A stretch of 64,000 nt of DNA from Siphonodentalium dalli. Its lineage: Eukaryota; Mollusca; Scaphopoda; Gadilida; Siphonodentaliidae. The translations under genes were made by a program, and so were the position numbers. The DNA lies in contig CP136067.1 in NCBI GenBank assembly GCA_032622095.1, positions 46,541,549 through 46,605,548 on the forward strand. Reading direction: 5' to 3'. Positions 1-10,578 of the stretch are shown piece after piece. The notes under the pieces were generated by a model. It did no database searches. It saw only the letters and a list, made by a program, of their open reading frames with translations, and was not told the origin of the DNA. Positions within the stretch are counted from its first letter, which is position 1, and every line of letters starts with the position of its first letter.

Positions 1-338
1 ACGACGGGGGTAGCATCACCAAATTTTCATCCTCTGGGAACCTCATTCTGTTTAACCCTCAACTGCTATGGGAGACCAAGGATCAGATTGAAGTTTCCCA
101 GTTGAAGTTGATGATGCTCACCCATTAGTCACCTCGATTATGCATTTTATCTTCTGCAAATTAGGGGATATAGAAACTGCCAAGAAGTGAAAAAGTAACT
201 AAAACAATGTTCATTTCAGACTATAGATACACTCTGAAAATGAGACTAAGCAGAATGAGGTCCCCAAAGGGTGAATTTGCAGGATAGTATCACTAAATTC
301 ACCCTCTGGGGTCCTCATTCTGCAAATTACAGACACAC
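1..338. mobile_element. Truncated copy of palindromic MITE-like element (module P, copy 1)
   Basis: Matches the right part of the complete element at 10941-11337; the window edge removes its left part. It keeps the second internal hairpin (about 252-322), in which GCAGAATGAGGTCCCC pairs with GGGGTCCTCATTCTGC, and the right terminal repeat reading CAAATTACAGACACAC. It differs from copy 2 by one G in the run near the start (5 versus 4). No protein is encoded. Confidence 0.6.
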
Positions 339-547
339 TATTTGAGTCTGACACACTATTAGTTTGAAACTTCAGACCAATAAATATGTTGTAATTGTTG
401 CAATAGTTTGATATCTCAAGCCGAATATATTTCTACTTTCGGTAAAATTTGCTGTTAGTTTGAACATTTCTAATATTTGGAAAGGTTGAGGTATCAATTG
501 GAATATCCAAACAAAGGGGATGCAAAGGAACTTCACGGCCTTGGAAA

Positions 548-608
548 TTTGGGGGGGGGGGTGTGCAGTTGGAAATTCCAAGTTGGACACCCCCCCCCCC
601 CCCCCAAA
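548..608. repeat. Poly-G/poly-C hairpin with nested palindrome
   Basis: An 11-G run followed by TGT faces ACA plus a 16-C run, so TTT-G(n)-TGT pairs with ACA-C(n)-AAA. The loop carries TTGGAAATTCCAA, itself a perfect palindrome. The strand is also capable of G-quadruplex formation. In copy 2 the G run is one base shorter. Confidence 0.8.
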
Positions 609-756
609 CAGAGACCCTCTAGCCACCTACATGTGAGGGCTCTGAGTAGCACCATACCATTGTAATACTAAAATATCTGGTCGCCATGAGTATAATACAC
701 TTCATTAACTGGCAGAACTAGCATTCCACTAGCCGAAATGTTCAAGCAAATTGACC

Positions 757-834
757 TTAACCCTTTACCCAACAAACCGGCCAAAACCGGCCAAATAAAG
801 CTTCAACAGCCTAAAATATCTTCGGTCTGTCTCA
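757..834. mobile_element. 5'-end fragment of TTAA-flanked piggyBac-like element
   Basis: Starts with TTAA then CCCTTTACCCAACAAA and runs through CGGTCTGTCTCA, matching the left end of the complete element at 8818-9207. No matching right end is seen downstream, so this is a truncated copy trapped in module P. Confidence 0.65.
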
Positions 835-1779
835 GCGGAGAAAATCAACGAAAATGGGTGATGTACTTCCCAATTTGCATCGTAGTTTTAGAATCTTTTT
901 CCAAAAAGAATATGTGAATAAACTGCAGACAATTGTTCTAGACATATTACAGCCGAATAGTTTTTACTCGTGGTAGATGAACATAAATCTTAATTTCAAA
1001 AGTGGCCTGTCCATTGCGAAACGGCAGCGTCCAGAATCGACAATCAAATCGAATATTCTGTAAACAGCGTCCGAAGTATAGTCCTAGCACAACTCCATGA
1101 TATTATATGAATATTCAGTTGATTGCAACAATACCGTTTTTGCGTTTCTAACTTTTCCAAATTGTCGAAATAGATTAGCAAAGTAACTTGAATTCGCCAT
1201 TAAGAAAACAAATGAGAAACACGTGGACTTGTTTACGTCTTTTGCCCTCAAGGTTATAGTACAGTAAATATAAAAATTACCCCCCTTGATGTGCTGTTAG
1301 CCCACACTCAAATCAGCATAGAATCACATATGGCAGCTAAATGGTTGATTAAGATTGGGATACAATTAATGCTAAAAAAAGAAAAAAAACAATGCCACCA
1401 TGGAAATATTATACCTGGATGAATATTGATCCAAGGTGGTGAAATAATCAACCTGGCATTTAATGGGGGTATGTTTGAAAAATTGATGATGATTTTTTGT
1501 GCGGAATTAGGGTAGTATCAAAAGCGGTAAATTTGAAGATGGAAAAAGCACATGGACCTAATAATTTTTTTAGGCCATATTGGGTCCAAAGAGTCATTCT
1601 TCAAAATTTACTAGATTAGAAAATTCCAGCATTCACAAGGAATGGAGAATAGGCCTGGACATTAACACTGTCGCCTATGGAGAATAATTGGTGTACTGTA
1701 CATAACCTATATAGGTCCTATAGTGATTTTGGACTCTGTGAGAGTTCCACAATATTTTGCCGTTCCCAGTTTTTTCTAG

Positions 1780-1995
1780 CACCCATATGTATTCAAAATG
1801 ACTTCTTTAAATAATACGGACGGATTTTGGGCAGAATACGTTGCATATCTAGATTTTAAATGCACAACTGACATGGATAGTGGCTGTAAATTATGGGGTG
1901 GGGCCAACACTCGATTCGGCGTCAATTCAACCCTTGTGAGGCCTTCTAAAATTATGTCTTCACTTCCCAGTTATGCCACAGGGCGTGGATTATGA
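1780..1995 (+). CDS. Hypothetical terminal exon, unknown function (Q frame A, copy 1)
   Basis: I do not recognise this frame. It opens directly after a pyrimidine tract ending in TTTTTTCTAG, a good splice-acceptor sequence, and reads in frame through an ATG at 1798 to TGA at 1993-1995, about 71 codons in all. The peptide is soluble-looking and contains GFWAEYVAYLDFKC and an SGCKLWGGANTRFG stretch. The Cys-x-Leu-Trp-x-Gly-Ala pattern faintly recalls the zinc-loop region of HNH-type nucleases, but the His-Asn-His core is not visible, so this is only a hint. No upstream exon was identified. It is conserved without change in all four Q copies, which recent duplication alone would explain. It may equally be a chance frame. 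Confidence 0.3.
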   Translation, partial: HPYVFKMTSLNNTDGFWAEYVAYLDFKCTTDMDSGCKLWGGANTRFGVNSTLVRPSKIMSSLPSYATGRGL

Positions 1996-2248
1996 GTAGA
2001 TATTTATTGGAAGTCAATATATATTTTGTATTGCCCGGGAACAATACTTTTGAGTTAATTTCATCGATTGTCTTACGATTCCGTTTTCGAGGCATCGTTA
2101 CGCGCTATGCAAATAACGTACTTCCAGTAAATCGTATTTCTTGTATTTGGAGTAAATCAGACGTCGTGTATTACGCCCGTCATGAGTTAGATCTCGATCT
2201 AGGTCAATCATGCTGTAAACTTGTCCCGTGTCGGGAGGGCTTGTCTGG

Positions 2249-2261
2249 GGGGGGGGGGGGG
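2249..2261. repeat. Poly-G run in module Q, copy 1 (approximate limits)
   Basis: A run of 15 G follows CTTGTCT; the corresponding runs have 16, 13 and 15 G in copies 2, 3 and 4. The length change shifts the frame of any reading frame crossing it, which is why apparent + strand frames here differ between copies. Confidence 0.85.
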
Positions 2262-2492
2262 TGTAAAATACCTAGACATGTAAATGTCTACCCCTGTGCG
2301 TGTCACAATATCAGGAATATGGGGAGGGTCAGCTGCCAGAAGGCCGCGTCGTGTTTGGGGTGCGATCCTTCATGTATCGTCACACAGGTCACCTGACGGA
2401 TTGAGTAGAGTTTTGGTAAACCTCATTTTTGAACTTTAACCCTTTTACCTTCATGATACTTACTATAGGAATGCTCCAATTTTGCATTTGGT

Positions 2493-2849
2493 TTATCTGT
2501 ATGTGGAACTAGTATATATGTGTTTTTTATATTGTTTTTCCTCTTGATACTGACCATACAAATCATACAGAGTCTTTCGCCTTTCAACTCTGGCTTTCTT
2601 AGTTTTCAGCTGTTTTTTAAATTTTTTCAAGTACTCATCTGATTCCTTCATATTTTGCAGTGATTTTCCAACTTTACTGAGCAGTGATATTGGACAGTCC
2701 ATATCCTGGCATAGATCATCAATGGAACCGGCAGTGCCAAGGTTAACATAATGACAGCTGGAAACATTTTCAGGTGTTGATGTACGAAAGGCTCTATTAA
2801 AGGCTTCCACCTTCTGCATATTTGTATTTCGCTTGGTACTCTCCAACAT
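2493..2849 (-). CDS. Hypothetical 118-aa lysine-rich protein (Q frame B, copy 1)
   Basis: No family recognised. The frame starts at an ATG in a favourable context (G at -3), about 25 bases downstream of a TATAAAT sequence on the same strand. The N-terminal half is mixed (TPENVSSCHYVNLGTAG). From about residue 50 on it is charged and probably helical (ESDEYLKKFKKQLKTKKARV, then Tyr/Gln/Lys-rich to the end), which suggests a short coiled coil or nucleic-acid-binding tail. There is no signal peptide or membrane segment. The start lies only about 40 bases from the edge of the satellite array. The frame is intact in copies 1, 2 and 3 and is broken by a transposon in copy 4. Composition looks like real coding sequence, but it could be the last exon of a longer gene or a decayed transposon protein. 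Confidence 0.42.
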   Translation of the reverse strand: MLESTKRNTNMQKVEAFNRAFRTSTPENVSSCHYVNLGTAGSIDDLCQDMDCPISLLSKVGKSLQNMKESDEYLKKFKKQLKTKKARVERRKTLYDLYGQYQEEKQYKKHIYTSSTYR

Positions 2850-2892
2850 GGCTGGTCACAGTCTGTAATTTATACAGTCGCGTAGAATTTGC

Positions 2893-5800
2893 AACGCACG
2901 CTGCACTAAACATGTGCCACACCCACTTATAATGCAGACTGCATCACAAAAAAGCACCAGGCCTACTTATAGCGCTCATTGCACTAAAATAGTGGCACGC
3001 CCACTTATAACGCACAATGCACTAAAAATTGTAACGCCCACTTAAAACGCACACTGCACCAAAAAGATGTCACGCCCACTTATAACGCACACTGCAATAA
3101 AAGGTGCCACGCCCACTTATAACACACCTTTTTAGTGCAGTGGGCGTGACACTTTTTAGTGCATTGTGCGTTTTAAGTGGGCGTGGCACTTTTTAGTGCA
3201 ATGTCCGTTATATGTGAGCATGTCACTTTTTTTAGTGCAGCGTGCGTTATAAGTGGGCGTGCCAATATTATAGTACAGCGTGCGTTATAAGGGGGCGTGG
3301 CTGTTTTTAGTGCAGTGGGTGTTTTAAGTGGGCGTGGCACTTTTAGTGCAGCGTGTGTTATAAGTGGGCGTGGAACTTTTGCAATGCAGCGTGTATTTTA
3401 AGTGGGCGTGGCACTTTTTCAGTGCAGCGTGTGTTATAAGTGGGCGTGTCATTTTTTTAGTGCAGCGTGTGTTATAAGTGAGGGTGGCACTTTTTTAGTC
3501 TTAGCGTGCGTTACAAGTGGGCGTGGCACTTTTTTAATTGCAGCTTGCGTTATAAGTGAGTGGGCGTGGTACTTTTTTATTGCAGCGTGCGTTATAAGTG
3601 GGCGTGGCGCTTTTTCAGTGCAGCGTATGTTATAAGTGGGCGTGGCACTTTTGCAATGCAATGCAGCGTGTATTTTAAGTGGGCGTGGCACTTTTTCAGT
3701 GCAGCGTGTGTTATAAGTGGGCGTGTCATTTTTTTAGTGCAGCGTGTGTTATAAGAGAGCGTGGCACTTTTTCAGTGCAGCGTGTGTTATAAGTGGGCGT
3801 GGCACCATTTCAGTGCAGCGTGTGTTATAAGTGCAGCGTGTGTTATAAGTGGGCGTGGCACCTTTTTAGTGCAGCGTGTTATAAATGCAGCGAGTGTTAT
3901 AAGTGGGCGTGGCACTTTTTTAGTGCAGCGTGTGTTATAAGTGGGCGTGGCACATTTTCAGTGCAGAGTGTGTTATAAGTGGGCGTGGCACATTTTCAAT
4001 GCAGCGTGTGTTATAAGTGGGCGTGGCATTTTTTCAGTGCAGCGTGTGTTATAAGTAGGCGTTGCATTTTTTCAGTGCAGCGTGAGTTATAAGTGGGCGT
4101 GGCATTTTTTCAGTGCAGTGTGTGTTATAAGTGGGCGTGGCACTTTTTAGTGCAGCGTGCGTTATAACTGGGCGTGGCACTTTTTCAGTGCAGCGTGTGT
4201 TATAAGTGGGCGGGGTGTGTCACGTTTTTAGTGCAGCGTGTTATAAGTGGGCGTGGCCAGTGCAGCGTGTGTTATAAGTGGGCGTGGCACTTTATAACAC
4301 ACGCTGCACTGAAAAGGCGCCACGCCCACTTATAACACACGCTTCACCAAACAAATGCCACGCCAAATTATAACACACGCTGCACTGAAAAAGTGCCACG
4401 CACACTTATAACACACGCTGCACTGAAAAAGTGCCACACCCACTTATAACACACGCTGCACTAAAAAGTACCACGCCCACTTATAGCACACGCTGCACTG
4501 AAAATGTGCCACGCCCACTAATAACACACGCTGCACTGAAAAAGTACCACACCCACTTATAACACACGCTGCACTGAAAATGTGCCACGCCCACTAATAA
4601 CACACGCTGCAATGAAAAAGTGCCACGCACACTTATAACACACGCTGCACTAAAAAGTGCCACGCCCACTTATAGCACACTCTACACTGAAAATTTGCCA
4701 CGCCCACTTATAACGCACGCTGCACGTAAAAAGTGCCACGCCCACTTATAACACACGCTGCACTAAAAAAGAGCCACGCCCACTTATAACACACGCTGCA
4801 CTAAAAAGGTGCCACGCCCACTTATAACACACGCTGCACTGAAAAAGTACCACGCCCACTTATAACACACGCTGCACTTAAAAAGTGCCACGCCCACTTA
4901 TAACACGCGCTGCACTGAAAAAGTGCCACGCCCACTTATAACACGCGCTGCACTTAAAAAGTGCCACGCCCACTTATAACACAAGCTGCACAGAAAAAGT
5001 TCCACGCCCACTTATAACGCAAGCTGCACTGAAAAAGTGACACGCCCACTTATAACACACGCTGCACTTATATCACACGCCCACTTATTACACACGCTGC
5101 ACTGAAAAAGTGCCACGCCCACTTATAACACACGCTGAACTGAAAAAATGCCACGCCCACTTATAACACACGCTGCAGTAAAAAAAAGTGCCACGCCCAC
5201 TTATAACACACGCTGCACTGAAAAAGTGCCACGCCCACTTATAACACACGCTGCACTTAAAAAGTGCCACGCCCACTTATAACACACGCTGCACTGAAAA
5301 AGTTCCACGCCCACTTATAACACACGCTGCACTTAAAAAGTGCCACGCCCACTTATAACACGCGCTGCACTTAAAAAGTGCCACGCCCACTTATAACACA
5401 CGCTGCACTGAAAAAGTTCCACGCCCACTTATAACACACGCTGCACTTAAAAAGTGCCACGCCCACTTATAACACAAGCTGCACAGAAAAGGTGCCACGC
5501 CCACTTATAACACAAGCTGCACTGAAAAAGTGACACGCCCACTTATAACACACGCTGCACTGAAAAGGTGCCACGCCCACTTATAACACAAGCTGCACTG
5601 AAAAAGTGACACGCCCACTTATAACACACGCTGCACTGAAAAGGTGCCACGCCCACTTATAACACAAGCTGCACTGAAAAAGTGACACGCCCACTTATAA
5701 CACACGCTGCACTGAAAAAGTGCCACGCCCACTTATAACACACGCTTCACTGAAAAAGTGCCACGCCCACTTATAACACAAGCTGCACTGAAAAGGTGCC

Positions 5801-6378
5801 ACGCCCACTTATAACACAAGCTGCACTGAAAAAGTGACACGCCCACTTATAACACACGCTGCACTGAAAAATTGCCACGCCCACTTATAACACACGCTTC
5901 ACTGAAAAAGTGCCACGCCCACTTATAACACAAGCTGCACTGAAAAAGTGACACGCCCACTTATAACACACGCTGCACTTATATCACACGCCCACTTATC
6001 ACACACGCTGCACTGAAAAAGTGCCACGCCCACTTATAACACGAGCTGCACTTATAACACACGCCCACTTATAACACACGCCCACTTATTACACACGCTG
6101 CACTGAAAAAGTGACACGCCCACTTATAACACACGCTGCACTTATATCACACGCTGCACTGAAAAGGTGCCACGCCCACTTATAACACGCGCTGCACTTA
6201 AAAATTGTCACGCCCACTTATAACACACGCTGCACTGAAAAAGTGCCACGCCCACTTATAACAAACGCTGCACAGAAAAAGTGCCAGGCCCACTTATAAC
6301 ACGCGCTGCACTTAAAAAGTGCCACGCCAACTTATAACACACGCTGCACTGAAAAAGTTCCACGCCCACTTATAACTG
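2893..6378. repeat. Module R copy 1: ~38-bp satellite array with orientation switches
   Basis: More than 90 tandem copies of a ~38-bp unit, approximately GTGCCACGCCCACTTATAAC followed by ACACGCTGCACTGAAAAA. Orientation changes twice: reverse-type units at 2893-3127, forward-type (TTATAAGTGGGCGTGGCAC) at 3128-4291, then reverse-type to 6378. Edge units are degenerate and inner ones are homogeneous, as in satellite arrays. About 5480-5960 shows a dimeric higher-order pattern alternating ACAAGCTGCACTG...GTGACACG with ACACGCTGCACTG...GTGCCACG. All short frames here are repeat translations with a 38-residue period (repeating ACVISGRGTF) and are not genes. Confidence 0.95.
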
Positions 6379-6472
6379 ACGCTATCCCGCATATGCTAAT
6401 GATTGTCTTCTTGAAATGACGACTGATAGAAAGAACATAAATGCTAATGATGTAGTACCCTATTTGTAATTG
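6379..6472. other. Array edge and short unique sequence
   Basis: The satellite stops in ACTTATAACTGACGCTATCC and AT-rich unique sequence begins. I see no gene or repeat. Confidence 0.5.
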
Positions 6473-6930
6473 TCCCCCGAAAAATTTATTTTCGGGGGAC
6501 TATAGAAACGGGCTCCGTCCATCACACTTTTGAGTACCTTCATGGTGTATCAACACCTCCTACAGTGTTCATCCCAGAGATTTGAAACTTCAAAATATTA
6601 TTGCCCATATATTGAAGATGTGCAACATGTATATAGATGACGGAAAAATTATTTTTTTACAGAGTTATTAACCCTTTTCGACTTAGAAAATGTCAACATT
6701 TTTTATAATTTTCTGTATGAGGGTACCTTCATGGTGTAATCAACTCCTCCTACAGTTTTTATCGTAGATATTTGAAACTTCAGAGTATTGTTACCCACAT
6801 ATTGGAGATGTGGTTCATGTATATAGATGACGGAAATTTGTGTTGTTTACGGAGTTATTAACCATTTTCGACTTTAAAAAAAAGTTCTTTAACGAAGCGG
6901 CATCGACTTGCCACGTTGTCGGGGGACACT
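6473..6930. mobile_element. Dispersed element headed by CCCCCGA hairpin
   Basis: Begins with a hairpin (TGTCCCCCGAAAA facing TTTTCGGGGGAC) followed by GGGCTCCGTCCATCACAC. It then holds two diverged direct repeats of about 190 bp (GTACCTTCATGGTGTATCAA at about 6535 and again at about 6723). It ends near GCCACGTTGTCGGGGGACAC. Hairpin head plus 'ccgtcc' sequence resembles the element in module S at 17113. No coding capacity. The class is unknown. Confidence 0.45.
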
Positions 6931-7095
6931 GTGGTCGGCTGACCTTTTATTCTTATCAGTAGTAGTTCATATGTGAAAAATGTCTAGTGTTATATCTTGG
7001 TGAAGTATATACTTTGTATTTTCAGATCATTCGGACCAAAGGTTGTTTTTAGGCTGCCTATGTATATAATAAACGTTCCAACACTATTGGTGACT
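6931..7095. other. Unique AT-rich spacer
   Basis: No reading frame or repeat recognised. Confidence 0.4.
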
Positions 7096-7440
7096 TTAAC
7101 CCTTTCATGACGGGAGCTGCGCATGTGCAGCATTAAAGATCATGTGCCAGTGAATTCTCTTATATATGCGAGTCTCCCATAGGGAGCCTCGCATATATAG
7201 CTGGCTTACAAGGCCAATGTAAATATTGTTAGGCCAATGTATTCTTATATATATGCGAGTCTCCCATAGGTAACCTCGCATATATAAGAGAATGCGCTGG
7301 CTTTCAAGGCCAAGGTAAATATTGTTAGGCCAAGGTATTCTCTTGTATATGTGAGGTTCCCTATGGGAGACTCACATATAGAAAATAATGCATAGGGTTT
7401 TCGCAACAATTCAGGAAGCTCCAATACTTGGACGGGTTAA
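7096..7440. mobile_element. TTAA-flanked piggyBac-like non-autonomous element with three palindromes
   Basis: Flanked on both sides by TTAA. The ends CCCTTTCATGACGGGAGC and GCTCCAATACTTGGACGGG form imperfect terminal inverted repeats starting CCC, as in piggyBac-type elements. Inside are three successive hairpins built on TATATGCGAGTCTCCC-ATA-GGGAG..CTCGCATATA, separated by the repeated phrase AAATATTGTTAGGCCAA. No transposase. Mobilisation would need a related autonomous element (inference). Confidence 0.7.
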
Positions 7441-8746
7441 TAGAAGAGTACATTTCAATACCTGAGTATGCTTTAATTGTCAACGCCGCAAATTAATGCA
7501 GAACATGGATATGTACATATATATAGTGGGATCACTTTCATCATCATCATCATCATCATCAACACCATCGTCATCATCATATATATAGTGGGATCACTTT
7601 CATCATCATCTTTATGCATCTTCGTCATCATTATCCCATCATCAGATCATCGACATTGTTATCGTTAACATTAGGTACACATGCTGACATTACATGTGTG
7701 TAATGCCAGCATGTGTACATGTGGTTAATCGAATCATGTTGAGTCATCTCGTGAGTCCAGCCTCCAGAAAAGTTTTGTCAGAGTTCAGAGCTTCTATGCA
7801 TCTCTCTACTTCAGGTCTCTCAGCTGAGCAAGCAAATGCATTCCTGATGACAATGAAGCTGAAGAAAAGATACCTGGAAGATGTGTGGACCTGAGATAAT
7901 GGCCGTATTCATTCAGAAATAGTGTCACCCCTAAAAAACTGGTGTGCATCGATCCTTCTAACTAATTTAGGGGCCCAATGGGCTTTCTGGACATCATGTA
8001 GATGATATCCACGGGTTTGCTTTGGGTTGCTATCAAGGTTTTCAAAATGCCAGTCGACACTATGATTGACCCAGATTTAAGGCTCATAATGTTCAATAAA
8101 TAGTTTATTGCAGTCACTAACAGGCAAAACATATACATATTTATTACTTGCTTGTTCCTAGAATTATAGTGTTCTTGCTATTCCGTATTTCTACAAGTCT
8201 GTATGGAACACGCTTTCCATGAACATCCCATTGACGTCACATGAAGTAAATGATGTACCCATGAAACCGTGAAACTATAAAATAGACGCATCATCACAAA
8301 TGACAATACAAGCCCTTTATGTGCCTGAATAAACCTTGTAAGTCTTGTAAGTTTTTTTTAAATTCACTGATTCTAAGATGAATGGCGTGTAATAAACACA
8401 GAACGACACGTGTTAATTTTATTGTCGACATGGAACATAGATTAATAGATTTGTCGATACACCACTTGTGTCATCGTGGAAGGACAGAACCCGAGGCTGT
8501 GCCACTCATTCTATCCTTCCTAGCACTCATGCCATATCAACAAACCCATTGAGACACTGTGTATATATGCAATACACAACATGACATTAACTGATATAAT
8601 ACATGTATAGTTGCACTTCACATTTCGTGCTCACATACCTCACTTATCTTAAAATCTATTGCCAAATTTGTTTTCATTTTTCATACATTTGTTTTTCTAA
8701 ATGCCAGTTCAATAAAAATGCATACTCGTCTCATCAAGTTGGAATT
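7441..8746. other. Unique stretch with an (ATC)n microsatellite
   Basis: No supported gene. Around 7500-7620 a CATCAT microsatellite sits in a ~70-bp local duplication (ATATATAGTGGGATCACTTT occurs twice). 7684-7713 has a short palindrome (ACATGCTGACATTACATG facing TAATGCCAGCATGT). The remainder is AT-rich with short frames only. Confidence 0.5.
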
Positions 8747-9672
8747 TATTAAAGGGTCCAAGGCCTTCGCAGAAGGTAAATGTACAAAAATGATGAAAGC
8801 CTGTAAAAACATCTCCATTAACCCTTTACCCAACAAAACGGCCAAAACCGGCCAAATAAAGCTTCAACAGCCTAAAATATCTTCGGTCTGTCTCAATAGA
8901 ACCATACAAATATGGATATCATTGGAACCGGCTCCTTGACCACATTGTGATAGTTACAGTTATGCCCTGTGCCAATGCATTCTCTTATATATGCAAGTCG
9001 ACCATAGGTCGCCTCGCATATATAAGAGAATGCATTGGCATAAAAAAAATCTTTTTTTACCATTTTTTCTTACATTCTTTAACAATTTTATAATTTTTAA
9101 TGTGTTAAGCCAATGCATTCTCTTATATATGCGAGGCGACCTATGGTCGACTCGCATATATAAGAGAATGCATTGGCACAGGACCGTTCTGTTGGGTAAA
9201 GGGTTAAGATGAACATAGAGAACTTTGTTTCATTATTCATTATTGATATTTCTCCAATAAGAAATTTTGCGTGTTGAAACCATTGTTATGTAAACAAAAT
9301 TGTTACAGTTATTTGTCAACAAACATCATTCACTAATGGTATAATGAGTTCATATATTTTAGTCTGCATATGATTTTCAGAATATTTTTCAAGTCTTTGA
9401 ATTTTTCCAATGTTATCGTCAAGTTTTGATGAAACTTTGGTATCCTATTGGATTAGTTGGCTTCTGATCGGTAATTCCATTGTTATGTTTAGGCTACATA
9501 ACAATTGTTAGGTATGCAAAATCTCCTTATTGGAAAATTATTAATAATGAACATAAGAACAAAGTCAATCTATTTTATATGTCCTTGTTGTATAGTAGTT
9601 ATTTTACAGTCGTTTTTTTGTTATTTCGCATTGAGTCCACTTTGAAGGCATTTGGTCCCTTTATTAAACTAT
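8747..9672. mobile_element. TIR-bearing element interrupted by a TTAA element
   Basis: The left end TTTATTAAAGGGTCCAAGGC and the right end, GCATTTGGTCCCTTTATTAAA, are inverted copies. Longer inner arms (about 9225-9300 against 9480-9560, sharing CATTATT..CCAATAAG..TTTTGC) form a second inverted repeat. A diverged relative without the internal insertion lies at about 47996-48440. The interruption at 8818-9207 is a younger TTAA-type insertion. Class not assigned. Confidence 0.6.
8818..9207. mobile_element. TTAA-flanked piggyBac-like non-autonomous element
   Basis: Both flanks are TTAA. The terminal inverted repeats CCCTTTACCCAACA and TGTTGGGTAAAGGG are near perfect. Two long palindromes lie inside (8971-9041 and 9111-9180), each pairing GCCAATGCATTCTCTTATAT with its complement around CGACC-ATA-GGTCG. 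The second is the inverted copy of the first. The related sequence near 48066 has CTAA at the equivalent point and no insertion, which supports TTAA as the target. Confidence 0.8.
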
Positions 9673-10512
9673 AATATTTAATAGCATTTTTGTTTTGTTT
9701 GTGATTTCTAATAATATTTATGGTGGTAATTCTCCTGTATGTCATAAAGAATGAATAACAAACTAATTGAATTGAATTTTATTCTATATTATCCATAATT
9801 AAAAATATAGAAATTTTTCTATTCAATAAATAATGACCAAAATGCACTGGATTTATAGACTGCTTAGAAACTATATCATTTTCTTTCGTAAATGGTATAT
9901 ACATAATCTAATTTGTAGAATTATTAACAAAAAGCTCCCCTCCCCCAGCCTACCTAATAAATTCTCCATATATAATTATTTGAGAATAATGGTGTTTATA
10001 TTCAATGGCTTTACCAGTTCGTATTTTAATTCATTCAAATCTGCGACAAATGTTTTTAGGTTCCTCTCGATCCATGTCTTGATATAAATCTCAGGAAGAG
10101 ACAACAAGGGTTGTTAGGATCACGGGAAATTATATATTCTATTGGAATTAATGGTCTTGTTAAAAATATGTTTTATTTGAAAATAAAAATAATTTTATCC
10201 ATATTAACTTTATTTAGCTTCCATATCCAGCTTGGGATTGTTCTATTCATACCAAATCTAATTTCCCTCCTCTGTCATACTGTTAAAGGCCCACCTCATT
10301 TTTTAGTCACCAATTATTTTTTGTATAGTGCCTTGATATAAGGTTTTAATAACAATCTATGCCATAACATATGATTAAAATGCTATAATATGTCACATTT
10401 AAAACCCCTGGGTCTCAGAAGTTGCCCATAGATAAATAGAAAACAGCTGAAATCATAGAAAGATTCCCCTATTATGGCTTCCAGAATGCAACAGAATTCA
10501 AACTAAAAATGT
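9673..10512. other. AT-rich unique stretch
   Basis: Strongly AT-rich. The short frames present are of low complexity and hydrophobic in the way random AT-rich DNA gives. No gene, RNA or repeat is supported. Confidence 0.5.
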
Positions 10513-10578
10513 ATTTTCAATGGAAGGGTAATAACTCTATTTTATAAGATATAGAGTTATTCCCCCTCCATTGAAAAT
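10513..10578. repeat. 66-bp inverted repeat
   Basis: TTTTCAATGGAAGGGTAATA and ACTCTAT pair with ATAGAGTTATTCCCCCTCCA and TTGAAAA around a ~10-base loop. It resembles a miniature foldback element. No convincing target duplication. Confidence 0.65.

Larger units (their letters stand above)
339..905. other. Non-coding remainder of module P, copy 1
   Basis: AT-rich sequence with no credible reading frame. It holds the poly-G/poly-C hairpin and the TTAA-element fragment listed separately. The same block follows the MITE in copy 2 (11338-11903). It is absent from copies 3 and 4, where module S abuts module Q directly. Confidence 0.6.
906..2892. repeat. Module Q, copy 1
   Basis: A ~2-kb block repeated at 11904-13891, 21201-23186 and 30508 onward, near-identical by eye. 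Bases 906-1779 hold nothing I recognise. The rest holds a spliced-looking + strand frame, a G run of variable length (15, 16, 13 and 15 G in copies 1 to 4) and a lysine-rich - strand frame. Its left edge is sharp: copy 1 continues into module P, while copies 3 and 4 abut module S. Confidence 0.9.

Noticed and set aside
1400-1429. Textbook Kozak sequence GCCACCATGG in module Q
   Set aside because: The ATG opens a 9-codon frame only (MEILYLDEY); a chance match cannot be excluded and nothing supports translation.
1798-1995. HNH nuclease assignment for Q frame A
   Set aside because: Only a short Cys-Leu-Trp-Gly-Ala resemblance; no catalytic histidines visible.
1992-2396. 134-codon + strand frame crossing the poly-G run
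   Set aside because: Length and C-terminus change with the number of G in each copy; it overlaps frame A's end and has no coding character.
3402-5276. Many overlapping frames with ACVISGRGTFSVQRVL-type peptides
   Set aside because: They are translations of the 38-bp satellite, appear in all frames and in all arrays, and have a 38-residue period.
2893-6378. CRISPR-like regular repeats
   Set aside because: The repeats are contiguous with no unique spacers, switch orientation, and sit in eukaryotic DNA; this is a satellite.
7184-7220. tRNA or other structured RNA in the TATATGCGAG hairpins
   Set aside because: Simple two-arm palindromes without cloverleaf features; explained as parts of TTAA elements.
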